From contig NZ_JAJLQZ010000003.1 of the NCBI RefSeq assembly GCF_020991375.1, positions 310,001-374,000 of the forward strand: a DNA stretch of 64,000 nt, given 5' to 3'. The DNA is from Glycomyces amatae. Lineage in GTDB: Bacteria; Actinomycetota; Actinomycetes; Mycobacteriales; Micromonosporaceae. Below, in pieces: positions 35,091 through 44,393 of the stretch (positions are counted from its first letter, which is position 1; the number at the start of each line of letters is the position of its first letter). The notes under the pieces were generated by a model that was given only the letters and a program-made list of their open reading frames with translations, searched no databases and was not told the origin of the DNA. The position numbers were made by a program, and so were the translations under genes.

Positions 35091-36097
35091 GCACCACCTT
35101 GACCTCCCCGTTCGCGTTCGCGCTCGACGCCGCCCTGGAGGCGGACCGGCCCGCCGAGGCCCGCGGCGCCTCCCGCTCGGACGTGCGGATGCTGGTGACC
35201 GACAAGGCGACCGGCGCGATCGGGCACCACCGCTTCGACGACCTCCCGGCGCTGGTGCGCCCGGGCGACCTGCTCGTGGTCAACAACTCGGCGACGATGC
35301 CCGCGGCGGTCCCGACCCGCCAGGGGTGGCGGGTGCACTTCTCCTCCACGCGGCCGGACGGGTCGTGGCTGGTGGAGCTGCGCGACCGCGACCGGCCCTA
35401 CCTGGGCGAGGTGCCCGGCCGGATCGTGGACCTGCCCGGCGGCGTCGAGCTGCACCTGGAGCGGCGGTACGGGAAGCGGCTGTGGGTGACGCGCCCGAAG
35501 CTCGCGTCCGTGCCGGACTACCTGGCGCGGCACGGCAGGCCGATCCGCTACTCCTACGTCGACCGCGACTGGCCGATCGGCGCCTACCAGACCGCGTTCG
35601 CCACGGTCCCCGGCTCGGCCGAGATGCCGAGCGCCGCGAGGCCGTTCACGCCCGAGATCGTGACCCGGCTGGTCTCGGCGGGCGTGGGGGTCGCGCCGAT
35701 CACCCTGCACACCGGGGTGGCGTCGCTCGAGAGCGACGAGGACCCCTACCCGGAGTGGTTCGAGGTCGGCGAGTTCACGGCCAGGGCGGTGGGCGCGGCC
35801 AAGGCCGCCGGGGGCCGGGTGATCGCCGTCGGCACGACGGCGGTGCGGGCGCTGGAGAGCGCCGTCGCCGACGGCGAGGTCGCCGCGGCCTCGGGCCACA
35901 CCGGCCGGATCGTCTCCCCCGCCGACCCCGTCCAGGTCGTGGACGGCCTGCTCACGGGCTTCCACGAGCCTCGGTCGACGCACCTGTCGATGCTCGAGGC
36001 GGTCTGCGACACCGGCCTGCTGCGCGAGTCGTACACGGCCGCGATCGAGGCGCGGTACCTCTGGCACGAGTTCGGGGACGTCCACCTCATCGCGTGA
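35087..36097 (+). CDS. QueA-like S-adenosylmethionine:tRNA ribosyltransferase-isomerase homologue
   Basis: A 336-residue protein that follows QueA along its length: DVRMLVTDKATG, DLPALVRPGDLLVVNNSATMPA, GVGVAPITLHTGVAS, and the ending VCDTGLLRESYTAAIEARYLWHEFGDVHLI. QueA moves the ribosyl part of SAM onto 7-aminomethyl-deazaguanine in tRNA to make epoxyqueuosine. No other queuosine gene is near, and actinobacterial homologues have often been annotated this way without proof, so the true substrate is open. The ATG overlaps the SDR stop (ATGA); the longer upstream frame is a shadow. Confidence 0.8.
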   Translation: MSTTLTSPFAFALDAALEADRPAEARGASRSDVRMLVTDKATGAIGHHRFDDLPALVRPGDLLVVNNSATMPAAVPTRQGWRVHFSSTRPDGSWLVELRDRDRPYLGEVPGRIVDLPGGVELHLERRYGKRLWVTRPKLASVPDYLARHGRPIRYSYVDRDWPIGAYQTAFATVPGSAEMPSAARPFTPEIVTRLVSAGVGVAPITLHTGVASLESDEDPYPEWFEVGEFTARAVGAAKAAGGRVIAVGTTAVRALESAVADGEVAAASGHTGRIVSPADPVQVVDGLLTGFHEPRSTHLSMLEAVCDTGLLRESYTAAIEARYLWHEFGDVHLIA

Positions 36098-36200
36098 GGG
36101 CCGTCCCGCGCGGGCCCTCCGGACGGCGCCCCCGGGCCGGGGCCGGCAGTAGCATCGGTGCGGCGGCCGCGGCCGCCGCACCGAGTGAAAGGGGCCCGTG

Positions 36201-36629
36201 ATGGCCTTCGATTCGATGAGGCCCGGGGACCGCCGGCCCGGACGGGGCCGGCGGCGCTTCGCGATCCCCGACACGCCCGCCGTCGCCGTGTTCACGGCGG
36301 CGGTGACGCTGGCCCTCGCGGTGGTCCTGTTCATCACGGCGCTCCCCGGCGAGGAGCGGGTCCTCTACTACGAGGGCGAGCGGGTCAGCCCGTCGGCGCT
36401 GTGCGAGACGACCGACGCGGACGGCGAGACCGTGCTGGGCGCGTGCGCCGAGCTCGGCGAGTTCGAGACCCGCCCCACCGGCTGGAGCGTGACGCCGCTG
36501 GTGATCGCGGTGGTCCTCGCCGGCCTCGCGGCCGTCGTCGTCGCCGGGGTCCCCAAGCAGGTGCGGGAGCGCCGCGCGGAGGAGGCCGCCCGCCTGGAGC
36601 GGATGACCGACGAGGACTTCAGGGGCTGA
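36201..36629 (+). CDS. Small membrane protein with two helices
   Basis: A 142-residue protein: an Arg/Pro-rich N-terminus, a helix at about 29-50, an extracytoplasmic acidic loop with two cysteines (ALCETTDADGETVLGACAE), a second helix at about 94-115, and a charged C-terminus. No family is recognised. ATG 36201 is preferred to the GTG at 36198 because AAAGGGG sits seven bases before the ATG. It converges with the SDR gene at 36648. Confidence 0.7.
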   Translation: MAFDSMRPGDRRPGRGRRRFAIPDTPAVAVFTAAVTLALAVVLFITALPGEERVLYYEGERVSPSALCETTDADGETVLGACAELGEFETRPTGWSVTPLVIAVVLAGLAAVVVAGVPKQVRERRAEEAARLERMTDEDFRG

Positions 36630-36647
36630 ACCCGGTCCTGCGGAGGC

Positions 36648-37493
<846 letters not shown>

Positions 37494-37640
37494 TGCTCTG
37501 CCTCCATGTGATCGATGTCCCCCCGAATACTACTAGTGAGTAACTTCCGGGGGAAGGCCCACCGGGACCGACACGCGGCCCGGTTGCTGAACGTCGGCTG
37601 AGAGCGCGTCCAGAACTCCCGTGGAAACGGCCGCGAACCC

Positions 37641-37669
37641 TTTCAGCGGCGCAAACGGTGAAATAGGCT
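37641..37669 (+). promoter_or_regulatory. Possible promoter of the OmpR-type two-component operon
   Basis: TAGGCT (37664-37669) lies 17 bases after TTTCAG (37641-37646). TTTCA and TGAAA (37659-37663) form an inverted repeat across the spacer. The -35 is poor, so an activator may be needed. Confidence 0.35.
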
Positions 37670-37715
37670 GGCCGGGCAACCGATCGCGGACGCCACGAGT
37701 ACTTAGGAGCGGTGG

Positions 37716-38477
37716 ATGACTTCGACCAGCGGGCCTGCCGGGGCCACACCGCCTGCGGTGCCGCTCCGGGGCGACGGGTCCCCGGCGCGCCTCCTCGTCG
37801 TCGACGACGAGGAGAGCCTGGCCGACCTGCTGGTCGAAGCGCTCTCCTTCCAGGGCTACGAGGTCACCGCCGCCCGCTCGGGCACCGAGGCGATCGCCGC
37901 GGTCGAGTCGGACCGCCCCGACCTGGTCATCCTCGACGTCAACATGCCGGGCCTGGACGGCTTCGGCGTGGCCGACCGGATGCGCGCCTCCGGCGACGCG
38001 ACCCCGATCATCTTCCTCACCGCCCGCACCGCCCCCGACGACCTGCGGGACGGCTTCGGCGCCGGCGGCGACGACTACCTCATGAAGCCCTTCCGGCTCG
38101 AGGAGCTCAGCCTGCGCGTCTCGGCGGTCCTGCGCCGGACCATCGGCCGCGAGGCGGCGTCCTCGCGCGGCGCCGACACCGTCGCGGTCGCCGACCTCGT
38201 CCTCGACCTCGCCGCGCACCAGGTGACCCGCGGCGGCAAGACCGTCGACCTCTCCCCCACCGAGTTCCGGCTGCTGCGCTACCTGGCGGCGAACGCCGGG
38301 CGCGTGGTCTCCAAGTCGGAACTGCTCAAGCAGGTGTGGGGCTACGACTTCGAGACCGAGTCGAGCCTGGCCGAGACCTACGTGTTCTACCTGCGCCGCA
38401 AGCTCGACAAGCTCGGCCCGCGGCTCGTGCACACCGTCAGGGGCGTCGGCTACATGCTCCGGCCCCCGCAGGCCTAG
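37716..38477 (+). CDS. OmpR/PhoB-type response regulator
   Basis: A 253-residue regulator: about 22 disordered N-terminal residues, receiver domain with VVDDEE near 28-33, phospho-acceptor Asp74 (VILDVNMPGLDG), Thr in FLTART and Lys in YLMKPF, then a winged helix at about 160-250 (LSPTEFRLLRYLAANAG, VHTVRGVGYML). It is close in layout to TcrA/MprA-type regulators. ATG has GGAG upstream. The kinase gene starts three bases after its stop. Confidence 0.94.
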   Translation: MTSTSGPAGATPPAVPLRGDGSPARLLVVDDEESLADLLVEALSFQGYEVTAARSGTEAIAAVESDRPDLVILDVNMPGLDGFGVADRMRASGDATPIIFLTARTAPDDLRDGFGAGGDDYLMKPFRLEELSLRVSAVLRRTIGREAASSRGADTVAVADLVLDLAAHQVTRGGKTVDLSPTEFRLLRYLAANAGRVVSKSELLKQVWGYDFETESSLAETYVFYLRRKLDKLGPRLVHTVRGVGYMLRPPQA

Positions 38478-38480
38478 CCG

Positions 38481-39884
38481 ATGGCCATCAGGACGAAGAT
38501 CGCCGCGGCCATGGCGGTCCTGCTCATCGTGGCCGTCGCGATCATCGGCTTCGTGACGGTCCGGGCCGTCTCCGACAAGCTCACCGCGCAGGTCGACGAG
38601 CAGCTCCAGAAGGTCGCCAACAAGGACAACCTCACCATCTGGACCCAGTCGTTCCAGCGCTCGGACTCCGGCGACACCGGCCGGCCCGAACTCGCCTCCC
38701 CCTACGCGATGCTGCTGTTCGACAGCGAGGGCACCGTCGTCGAGAAGCTCCAGGCGGGCATCGCCAGCTCCCCGTACCCGCTGCCCGACATCGACACCGC
38801 CCCGGCGGTGGGCGAGTTCTCGAACGTGGAGTCCGTCGACGGCTCGATGACCTACCGCGTCTACGCCCAGGACTTCGTCAACACCAACACCGGCGAGACC
38901 TACACCTTCGCCGTCGCCGCCCCCCTCGTCGAGGTCCGCGCCTCGATCTCGACCCTGACGCGCACCGTCGTCATCACCGGGTTCGTCGTCGCCGCCCTCG
39001 GCATCCTCGCGGCGTGGGTCATCACCCGCCGGGGCCTGCACGTGGTCGACCACATGGTCGCCGACGCCGAGACCGTCGCGGCCGGGCACCTGGGCCACCG
39101 CATCACCGCCGCCGACCCGCGCACCGAGATGGGGCGGCTCTCCTCGGCGCTCAACCGGATGGTCTCGCGCCTGACCGACGCGATCGCCCAGCGCGACCGC
39201 CAGCACGGGCGCCTGCGCCAGTTCGTGGCCGACGCCGGGCACGAACTGCGGACCCCGCTGACCGCGATCGGCGGCTACGTGCAGCTCTACCAGTCCGGCG
39301 CGGCCGCCGAGGGCGAGAAGCTCGACCGGGCCATGGACCGGATCGGCTCCGAGAACGCGCGGCTGGCCAAGCTCGTGGACGACCTCATGGTCCTGTCGCG
39401 CCTCGACGAGGAGGTCGGCGGCGACCGCGAACTGGTGGAGGTCGCCCAGCTCGCCCGGGACGCCGTGGACGACGCCGAGGTCGCCGACGACACGCACCCC
39501 GTGGGGCTCGAAGCGGCCCAGGCGGTCACGGTGGTCGCCAACGAGGGCCAGCTGCGGCAGGTGCTGGTGAACCTGCTGACCAACGCCCGCGTCCACACGC
39601 CCGCGGGCACGGCCATCGACGTCTCGGTGGCCGAGGAGCGGGGCTGGGCCGTCGTGCGCGTGGCCGACCACGGCCCCGGCATCCCCGAGGAGCACCGGCA
39701 GAAGGTCTTCGACCGGTTCTACCGGGCCGACCCGTCGCGCTCGCGCGCCACCGGCGGCTCCGGGCTCGGGCTCGCCATCGTCTCCTCGATCGTCGCCGCC
39801 CACGGCGGCGAGATCAGGCTCGAGTCCGAAGCGGGGCAGGGGACGACGATCGAGGTGCGCCTGCCGGTCGCGCACCTGGAGTGA
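38481..39884 (+). CDS. Sensor histidine kinase (HAMP-HisKA-HATPase)
   Basis: A 467-residue membrane kinase: TM1 at about 8-28, an extracytoplasmic sensor domain (30-160), TM2 at about 162-182, HAMP to about 240, HisKA with His254 in DAGHELRTPLTAIGGY, and HATPase with LLTNARVHTP, VADHGPGIP and GGSGLGLAIV. It senses an envelope signal and phosphorylates the adjacent regulator. Followed by a 326-base gap that is mostly tandem repeat. Confidence 0.94.
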   Translation: MAIRTKIAAAMAVLLIVAVAIIGFVTVRAVSDKLTAQVDEQLQKVANKDNLTIWTQSFQRSDSGDTGRPELASPYAMLLFDSEGTVVEKLQAGIASSPYPLPDIDTAPAVGEFSNVESVDGSMTYRVYAQDFVNTNTGETYTFAVAAPLVEVRASISTLTRTVVITGFVVAALGILAAWVITRRGLHVVDHMVADAETVAAGHLGHRITAADPRTEMGRLSSALNRMVSRLTDAIAQRDRQHGRLRQFVADAGHELRTPLTAIGGYVQLYQSGAAAEGEKLDRAMDRIGSENARLAKLVDDLMVLSRLDEEVGGDRELVEVAQLARDAVDDAEVADDTHPVGLEAAQAVTVVANEGQLRQVLVNLLTNARVHTPAGTAIDVSVAEERGWAVVRVADHGPGIPEEHRQKVFDRFYRADPSRSRATGGSGLGLAIVSSIVAAHGGEIRLESEAGQGTTIEVRLPVAHLE

Positions 39885-39986
39885 CGGCGCGGGGCCGCGA
39901 ACGCGCCCCTCGGGCCGGGCCGGGGCGCCCGATTCCGCGCGTCGAGCGCCGCATCGCAGACCGCGGTCGGGCTCGATGCCGTCGGG

Positions 39987-40241
39987 TCCTTCGCGCGAGC
40001 GCCCGGGCTCTACACCAAGACCCTCGCGCGAGTGCCCGGGCTCTACGCCAAGTCCCTCGCGCGAGCGCTCGGACTCTTACACAAGGTCCCTCGCGCGAGT
40101 GCCCGGGCTCTACGCCAAGTCCCTCGCGCGAGCGCTCGGACTCTTACACAAGGTCCCTCGCGCGAGCACCCGGGCTCTACACAAAGTCCCTCGCGCGAGC
40201 GCTCGGACTCTTACACAAGGTCCCTCGCGCGAGCGCTCGGG
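39987..40241. repeat. Alternating 33/34-bp tandem repeat array (67-bp higher-order unit)
   Basis: Seven and a half units follow each other without spacers: 39987, 40020, 40053, 40087, 40120, 40154, 40187 and a partial one at 40221. Each begins TCCCTCGCGCGAG (small changes in the first two), holding the palindrome CTCGCGCGAG. From the second unit on, two types alternate: A (33 bases, with GCCCGGGCTCTAC) and B (34 bases, with GCGCTCGGACTCTTAC). The array fills the gap between the kinase gene and the converging siderophore ATPase gene and runs into the ATPase gene, giving its last codons and stop. The bases 39885-39986 before it show no gene. Confidence 0.9.
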
Positions 40242-41008
40242 ATGACCAGCGGCGTCCCCGACTCGGGATCGGCGATGATCCGGCACGGCAGGTCGAAGAC
40301 CTCCCGCACGGTCTCGGCGGTGACGATGTCGGCCGGGGCGCCCTCGGCGACCACCGCGCCGTCGCGCATGGCGATGAGGTGCGTGGCGTAGCGGGCGGCC
40401 TGGTTGAGGTCGTGGAGGACCGCCACGAGGGTGCGGCCCTCGCGGTGGAGCTTCGCGCACAGGTCGAGGACCTCGATCTGGTGCGTGATGTCGAGGTAGG
40501 TCGTCGGCTCGTCGAGCAGCAGCAGCGGGGTCTGCTGGGCCAGGACCATCGCGATCCACACGCGCTGGCGCTGGCCGCCGGAGAGCTCGTCCACGCCGCG
40601 CGCGGCCAGCTCCGTGATGTCGGTGGCGGCCATGACCTCCGCGACGACGCGCTCGTCCTCGGGCGACCACTGCCGCAGGATGCCCTGGTGCGGGTAGCGC
40701 CCGCGCGCGACGAGGTCGGCGACGGTGATGCCGTCGGGGGCGATCGGCGACTGCGGGAGCAGGCCGAGCCGGCGGGCCACGGCCCGCGTGGGCTGCGAGT
40801 GGATGTCCTTGCCGTCGAGCAGGACCCGCCCGGCGGAGGGCTTGAGCATCCGGGCCAGGGCCTTCAGCAGGGTCGACTTGCCGCACGCGTTGGGCCCCAG
40901 GATGACCGTGAACTCCCCTTCGGGGATGTCGACGTTCAGGCCCTCGCTGATGGCGACGCGGCCGTACCCGATCGTCGCGTCCTGCGCGGCCAGCGGACTA
41001 GCGGTCAC
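40211..41008 (-). CDS. Iron-siderophore ABC transporter ATPase (FecE/FepC type)
   Basis: A 265-residue ABC subunit: Walker A GPNACGKST at 38-46, Q-loop in LGLLPQSP, signature DELSGGQRQRVWIAM, Walker B LLLLDEPTTYLDI and switch His in VLHDLNQAARYA. It powers uptake of ferric siderophores. GTG 41008 shares one base with the stop of the preceding permease. The C-terminal residues SARARDLV and the TAA are written by the tandem repeat, so the natural end of the protein has probably been replaced or extended. Confidence 0.95.
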   Translation of the reverse strand: MTASPLAAQDATIGYGRVAISEGLNVDIPEGEFTVILGPNACGKSTLLKALARMLKPSAGRVLLDGKDIHSQPTRAVARRLGLLPQSPIAPDGITVADLVARGRYPHQGILRQWSPEDERVVAEVMAATDITELAARGVDELSGGQRQRVWIAMVLAQQTPLLLLDEPTTYLDITHQIEVLDLCAKLHREGRTLVAVLHDLNQAARYATHLIAMRDGAVVAEGAPADIVTAETVREVFDLPCRIIADPESGTPLVIPSARARDLV

Positions 41009-42072
41009 TACATGACCCCTTTCTTGCGTTGGGCGATGAGCAGCCAGATGAGGTAGACGCCGCCGAGGACGCCGGTGACGACGCCGGTGGGCAGCTGGCG
41101 TTCGCCGATGCCCGCCACGGCGATCATGTCCGCGGCGGTGACGATGAGGGCGCCGATCGCACCTGAGCACAGGAGGCTCCGGGTCGAGCCGGTGAGCCGG
41201 GCGGCGATGTGCGGGGCGGCGAGCGCCACGAATGCGAGCGGACCGGCCACGGCGACGGCCCCGGCGGTGAGGATCGAGGCGGTGACCAGGGCAATCATGC
41301 GCGAGGCACCGACGCGGACGCCGAGACCGGTCGCGGTGGCCTCGCCCAGGCGCAGCGCGTCCAGGCTCCGGGAGAGGACCGCGACGACCGCGATGCCGGC
41401 GGCGAGCACGATCGCGACGGCCCCGGCCTGGTCCCAGTCGCGGCCCGAGAGGTCGCCGGTGAGCCAGTAGACCGCACGGAAGGCGTCCACGATGGAGGTG
41501 CGGGTGAGCAGGTAGCCGTTGACGCCCGCGAGGATCGCGGCGACGCCGATGCCGACGAGCACGAGCCGGTAGCCGGACGGGTCGCCGCCGCGCGTGAGCG
41601 CCCAGATGAGCAGGCCGGTCGCGAGGGCGCCGGCCGCGGCGAACACGGTGGTGAGCTGGAGGGAGGAGGCCGTCAGGATGATCGCGACCAGCGCGCCCGA
41701 GGTCGCCCCCTGGGTCAGGCCGAGGATGTCGGGGCTGCCGAGGGGGTTGCGGGTGAGGTTCTGGAACAGGGCCCCGGACAGGCCCATGCAGGCGCCGACG
41801 GCGATGCCCGTGGCCAGGCGCGGCAGGCGCAGCTCCCAGAGGATGAACTCGTCGCCCTTGGTGCCCTGGCCGGTCAGCGCGTCCCAGACCCGTTCGAGGC
41901 CCAGCGCGGTCGAGCCGGTCGCGGCCGACCACAGGGCGACCGCGGCCAGGGCGGCGAGGGAGCCGAGGACCGCCAGGAGGGTGCGGTGGCGGACGCGGAC
42001 GGAGAGGCCGCCGAGGCGCAGGGCCGTGGCCCGCCCGGCGCCCTCGGCGTGCGGGGCGGTCGCTGCGGTCAC
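41008..42072 (-). CDS. Iron-siderophore ABC transporter permease (FecCD family), second
   Basis: A 354-residue permease with about nine to ten helices. Family marks are LPRLATGIAVGACMGLSGALFQNLTRNPLGSPDILG near the start and LAFVALAAPHIARLTG-like and GERQLPTGVVTGVLGGVYLIWLL stretches later. GTG 42072 overlaps the stop of the first permease by four bases. It forms the membrane channel with the first permease. Confidence 0.95.
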   Translation of the reverse strand: MTAATAPHAEGAGRATALRLGGLSVRVRHRTLLAVLGSLAALAAVALWSAATGSTALGLERVWDALTGQGTKGDEFILWELRLPRLATGIAVGACMGLSGALFQNLTRNPLGSPDILGLTQGATSGALVAIILTASSLQLTTVFAAAGALATGLLIWALTRGGDPSGYRLVLVGIGVAAILAGVNGYLLTRTSIVDAFRAVYWLTGDLSGRDWDQAGAVAIVLAAGIAVVAVLSRSLDALRLGEATATGLGVRVGASRMIALVTASILTAGAVAVAGPLAFVALAAPHIAARLTGSTRSLLCSGAIGALIVTAADMIAVAGIGERQLPTGVVTGVLGGVYLIWLLIAQRKKGVM

Positions 42073-43148
42073 AGGCGGGCCACCTTCCTGCGGCTGACGA
42101 GGTAGAGGAAGAACGGGCCGCCGAAGACGGCGCAGACGATGCCGACCTGGACCTCGCCGGGCCGGGCGATCACGCGGCCGAGGACGTCGGCCGCGACCAG
42201 GAACGCCGCGCCCGCCAGGGCCGAGTAGGGCAGGACCCAGTGCTGGTCGGGGCCGGTGAAGGACCGGACCACGTGCGGGACGACGAGGCCGACGAAGACG
42301 ATCGGGCCGCACACCGCCGTGGCGGTCCCGGCCAGGATGGTGATGACCGCGATGCCCGCGACCCGCAGCACGCGCGGGTCGACGCCGAGGCCCGTGGCGG
42401 TCGCGTCCCCGAGCGCGAGGGCGTTCAGCGGCCGGGCCAGGAGCACCCCGGCGGCGCTCGCGACGGCGATGAGGAGCACCACCGGGAGCATCGGGGCGAC
42501 GTGGGCGTTGACGAGGGAGCCGACCGACCAGAACCGCATCTGGTCGAGGGTGGCCGCGTCCATGAGCTGGATCGCCGAGACGTAGGCGTATCCGGCGGCG
42601 GTGACCGCGGCGCCCGCCAGCGCGAGCCGGGCGGGGGTCGCCGAGGCCGCCCCGGCGATGAGGTAGCAGGCCACGGCCGCGACCGCGGCGCCGACGAAGG
42701 CGAAGGAGATGGTGCCGAGGAAGCCGAAGGAGCCGATGAAGTACGAGGCGGTGACGACGGCGACCGCGGCGCCGGTGTTGACGCCGAGGAGCCCGGGGTC
42801 GGCGAGGGGGTTGCGGGTCATGGCCTGCATGAGCGCCCCGGCCAGGCCGAGGGCGGCCCCGGCGGCGAGGCCGAGGACGGTGCGCGGCAGGCGCAGCTCG
42901 GTGACGACGGGGTAGGCGTCCGAGGCGGGGTCGGCGAGGCCGTCCCACACCTCCCCCAGGCCCATGGCGCGCGAGCCCACGGCGACGCTGAGGACGGCGA
43001 GGGCGCAGAGGGCGCCGGTGAGGACGAGGAGGCCGGAGACCCTGCGGGCGGTGCGCGATCGCGGCGCCGGTTCGCTCGGGCCCCTTGCGGGGTCCAGACC
43101 TGCCGGGGTGGGCCGGGCCTGGTCCCGGGTGCGCTGCGCGGTTGACAA
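42069..43148 (-). CDS. Iron-siderophore ABC transporter permease (FecCD family), first
   Basis: A 359-residue permease with LRLPRTVLGLAAGAALGLAGALMQAMTRNPLADPGLLG in its first third, and the PIVFVGLVVPHVVRSFTG and EVQVGIVCAVFGGPFFLYL blocks. TTG 43148 is supported by CCGGAG eight bases upstream and by the short hydrophilic N-terminus. First gene of the permease-permease-ATPase operon, with an iron box just upstream. Confidence 0.94.
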   Translation of the reverse strand: MSTAQRTRDQARPTPAGLDPARGPSEPAPRSRTARRVSGLLVLTGALCALAVLSVAVGSRAMGLGEVWDGLADPASDAYPVVTELRLPRTVLGLAAGAALGLAGALMQAMTRNPLADPGLLGVNTGAAVAVVTASYFIGSFGFLGTISFAFVGAAVAAVACYLIAGAASATPARLALAGAAVTAAGYAYVSAIQLMDAATLDQMRFWSVGSLVNAHVAPMLPVVLLIAVASAAGVLLARPLNALALGDATATGLGVDPRVLRVAGIAVITILAGTATAVCGPIVFVGLVVPHVVRSFTGPDQHWVLPYSALAGAAFLVAADVLGRVIARPGEVQVGIVCAVFGGPFFLYLVSRRKVARL

Positions 43149-43179
43149 GTGCGGTCTCCGGAGGGATATCGGCTGCGGT

Positions 43180-43198
43180 TTTGTTTAGGCTAACCTAA
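43180..43198. promoter_or_regulatory. DtxR/IdeR iron box between the permease operon and binding protein 1
   Basis: The 19 bases TTTGTTTAGGCTAACCTAA match the IdeR/DtxR consensus TTAGGTTAGGCTAACCTAA at 17 places. The box lies in the 91-base divergent region and can control both transcripts, repressing them when iron is sufficient. Confidence 0.85.
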
Positions 43199-43239
43199 CC
43201 ACGATAGCCCCGTCCTGTTCGCCCTCGAAGGAGTTCGAC

Positions 43240-44262
43240 GTGCCACTCCGGTCCCGCGCCCTCACCCGCCGTCACCTGCTCGCCTCCACCGGCGGCCTCG
43301 GCGCCGCCTCGGTCCTGGCCGCCTGCGGCTCCGGCGAGGCGGACGAGAACGACGAGAACGGCGGCTCGGGCCCGTTCTCCTTCGTCGACGAGCGCGACCA
43401 GGAGGCGGTCGAGCTCGACCACACGCCGAGCAGGGTCGTCGCGTTCACCGGCCTGGCCGCGGCCCTCTACGACTACGGTGTGGAGGTCGCGGCCGTCTTC
43501 GGCCCCACCACGCTGGCCGACGGCGCCCCCGACATCCAGGCCGGGCGGATGCCCGTGGAGGACTTGGAGATCCTCGGCAACGCCTGGGGCGAGTTCGACG
43601 TCGAGGCCTACGCCGCGATCGGCCCCGACCTCATCGTGTCCCACTACTACGAGGGCTTCGACCTGTGGTTCGTGCCCGAGGAGCGCCTCGAGGAGGTCCA
43701 GTCGCTCGCGCCGGGCATCGGCATCGAGGTCTCGCTGCCGACCCTGGACCAGATCATCGACCGGCACGCGCAGCTGGCCGAGGCCCTCGGCGGCGACATG
43801 GACTCGGACGCGAACGTGGCGGGCGTCGAGCGCTTCGGCGCCGCCGCCGGGGCGGTGGCCGCCGCGGTCGCCGACCGGCCGCTCAAGGCCATGGCGGTCG
43901 GCGCCTGGCCCGACGGGCTGTACATCGCCAACCCGCCCACCTTCACCCTGCTCGCCAAGTGCGTCGAGCTCGGCGTCGACCTCGTGGTCCCCGAGAACCC
44001 CGATCAGAACGACTACTGGGAGCTCCTGTCCTGGGAGAACGTCGACAAGTACGAGGCGGACGTCATCTTCGTGGACCAGCGCACCGGGAACCTCCAGCCC
44101 GAGGAGCTGCTGGCCGAGTACCCGACCTGGGCGGCGCTGCCCGCCGTGGAGGCCGGGCAGGTGTACACGTGGAACGCCGAGCCGGTCTACTCGCACGTCG
44201 GCGGCGCGGTCGAGCTGGAGGCGCTCGCCGGGAGCCTCGCCGAGGCGCAGCCGCTCGAGTAG
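43240..44262 (+). CDS. Iron-siderophore ABC transporter substrate-binding lipoprotein 1
   Basis: A 340-residue FecB/FepB-type binding protein. The signal (TRRHLLASTGGLG, lipobox LAAC) has a twin-arginine pair, so it is probably a Tat-exported lipoprotein. It has two lobes joined by a long helix, with RVVAFTGLAAALYDYGVEVAAVFG and LLSWENVDKYEADVIFVD. GTG start with GAAGGAG upstream. Divergent from the permease operon and under the iron box. A paralogue follows. Confidence 0.93.
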   Translation: MPLRSRALTRRHLLASTGGLGAASVLAACGSGEADENDENGGSGPFSFVDERDQEAVELDHTPSRVVAFTGLAAALYDYGVEVAAVFGPTTLADGAPDIQAGRMPVEDLEILGNAWGEFDVEAYAAIGPDLIVSHYYEGFDLWFVPEERLEEVQSLAPGIGIEVSLPTLDQIIDRHAQLAEALGGDMDSDANVAGVERFGAAAGAVAAAVADRPLKAMAVGAWPDGLYIANPPTFTLLAKCVELGVDLVVPENPDQNDYWELLSWENVDKYEADVIFVDQRTGNLQPEELLAEYPTWAALPAVEAGQVYTWNAEPVYSHVGGAVELEALAGSLAEAQPLE

Positions 44263-44321
44263 GAGGGCGGGGGACGTGGCTGACGCCACGTGAGGACCCC
44301 GGTCCGGAGGGTCGCCGTACG

Positions 44322-44340
44322 ATTAGGTTAGCCTAACCTC
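44322..44340 (+). promoter_or_regulatory. DtxR/IdeR iron box before binding protein 2
   Basis: Starting at 44323, TTAGGTTAGCCTAACCTCG matches the 19-base iron-box consensus at 16 places. It lies about 55 bases before the start codon, giving the second binding protein its own iron control. Confidence 0.8.
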
Positions 44341-44393
44341 GGTTCGTTCGGGCCGGGCCCGACCCCCGCCCGCCCTTCGTGAAGGAGACACAC

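Noticed and set aside
37525..37545. ACTAGT-centred partial palindrome upstream of the HSDL2-like SDR
   Set aside because: Only six central bases are symmetric; the arms do not pair well enough to call an operator.
39987..40241. CRISPR array
   Set aside because: The repeats are directly adjacent with no variable spacers, alternate between two lengths, and no cas gene is near.
39976..40245. Repeat-encoded proteins in several frames (for example units reading SRERPGSTP)
   Set aside because: The open frames arise only because the GC-rich repeat lacks stops. There is no ribosome site or promoter, and unit lengths of 33 and 34 change the frame from unit to unit.
37712..41056. An 1,114-codon frame covering the two-component genes and the repeat array
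   Set aside because: It is out of phase with both the response regulator and kinase genes and contains no recognisable domain.
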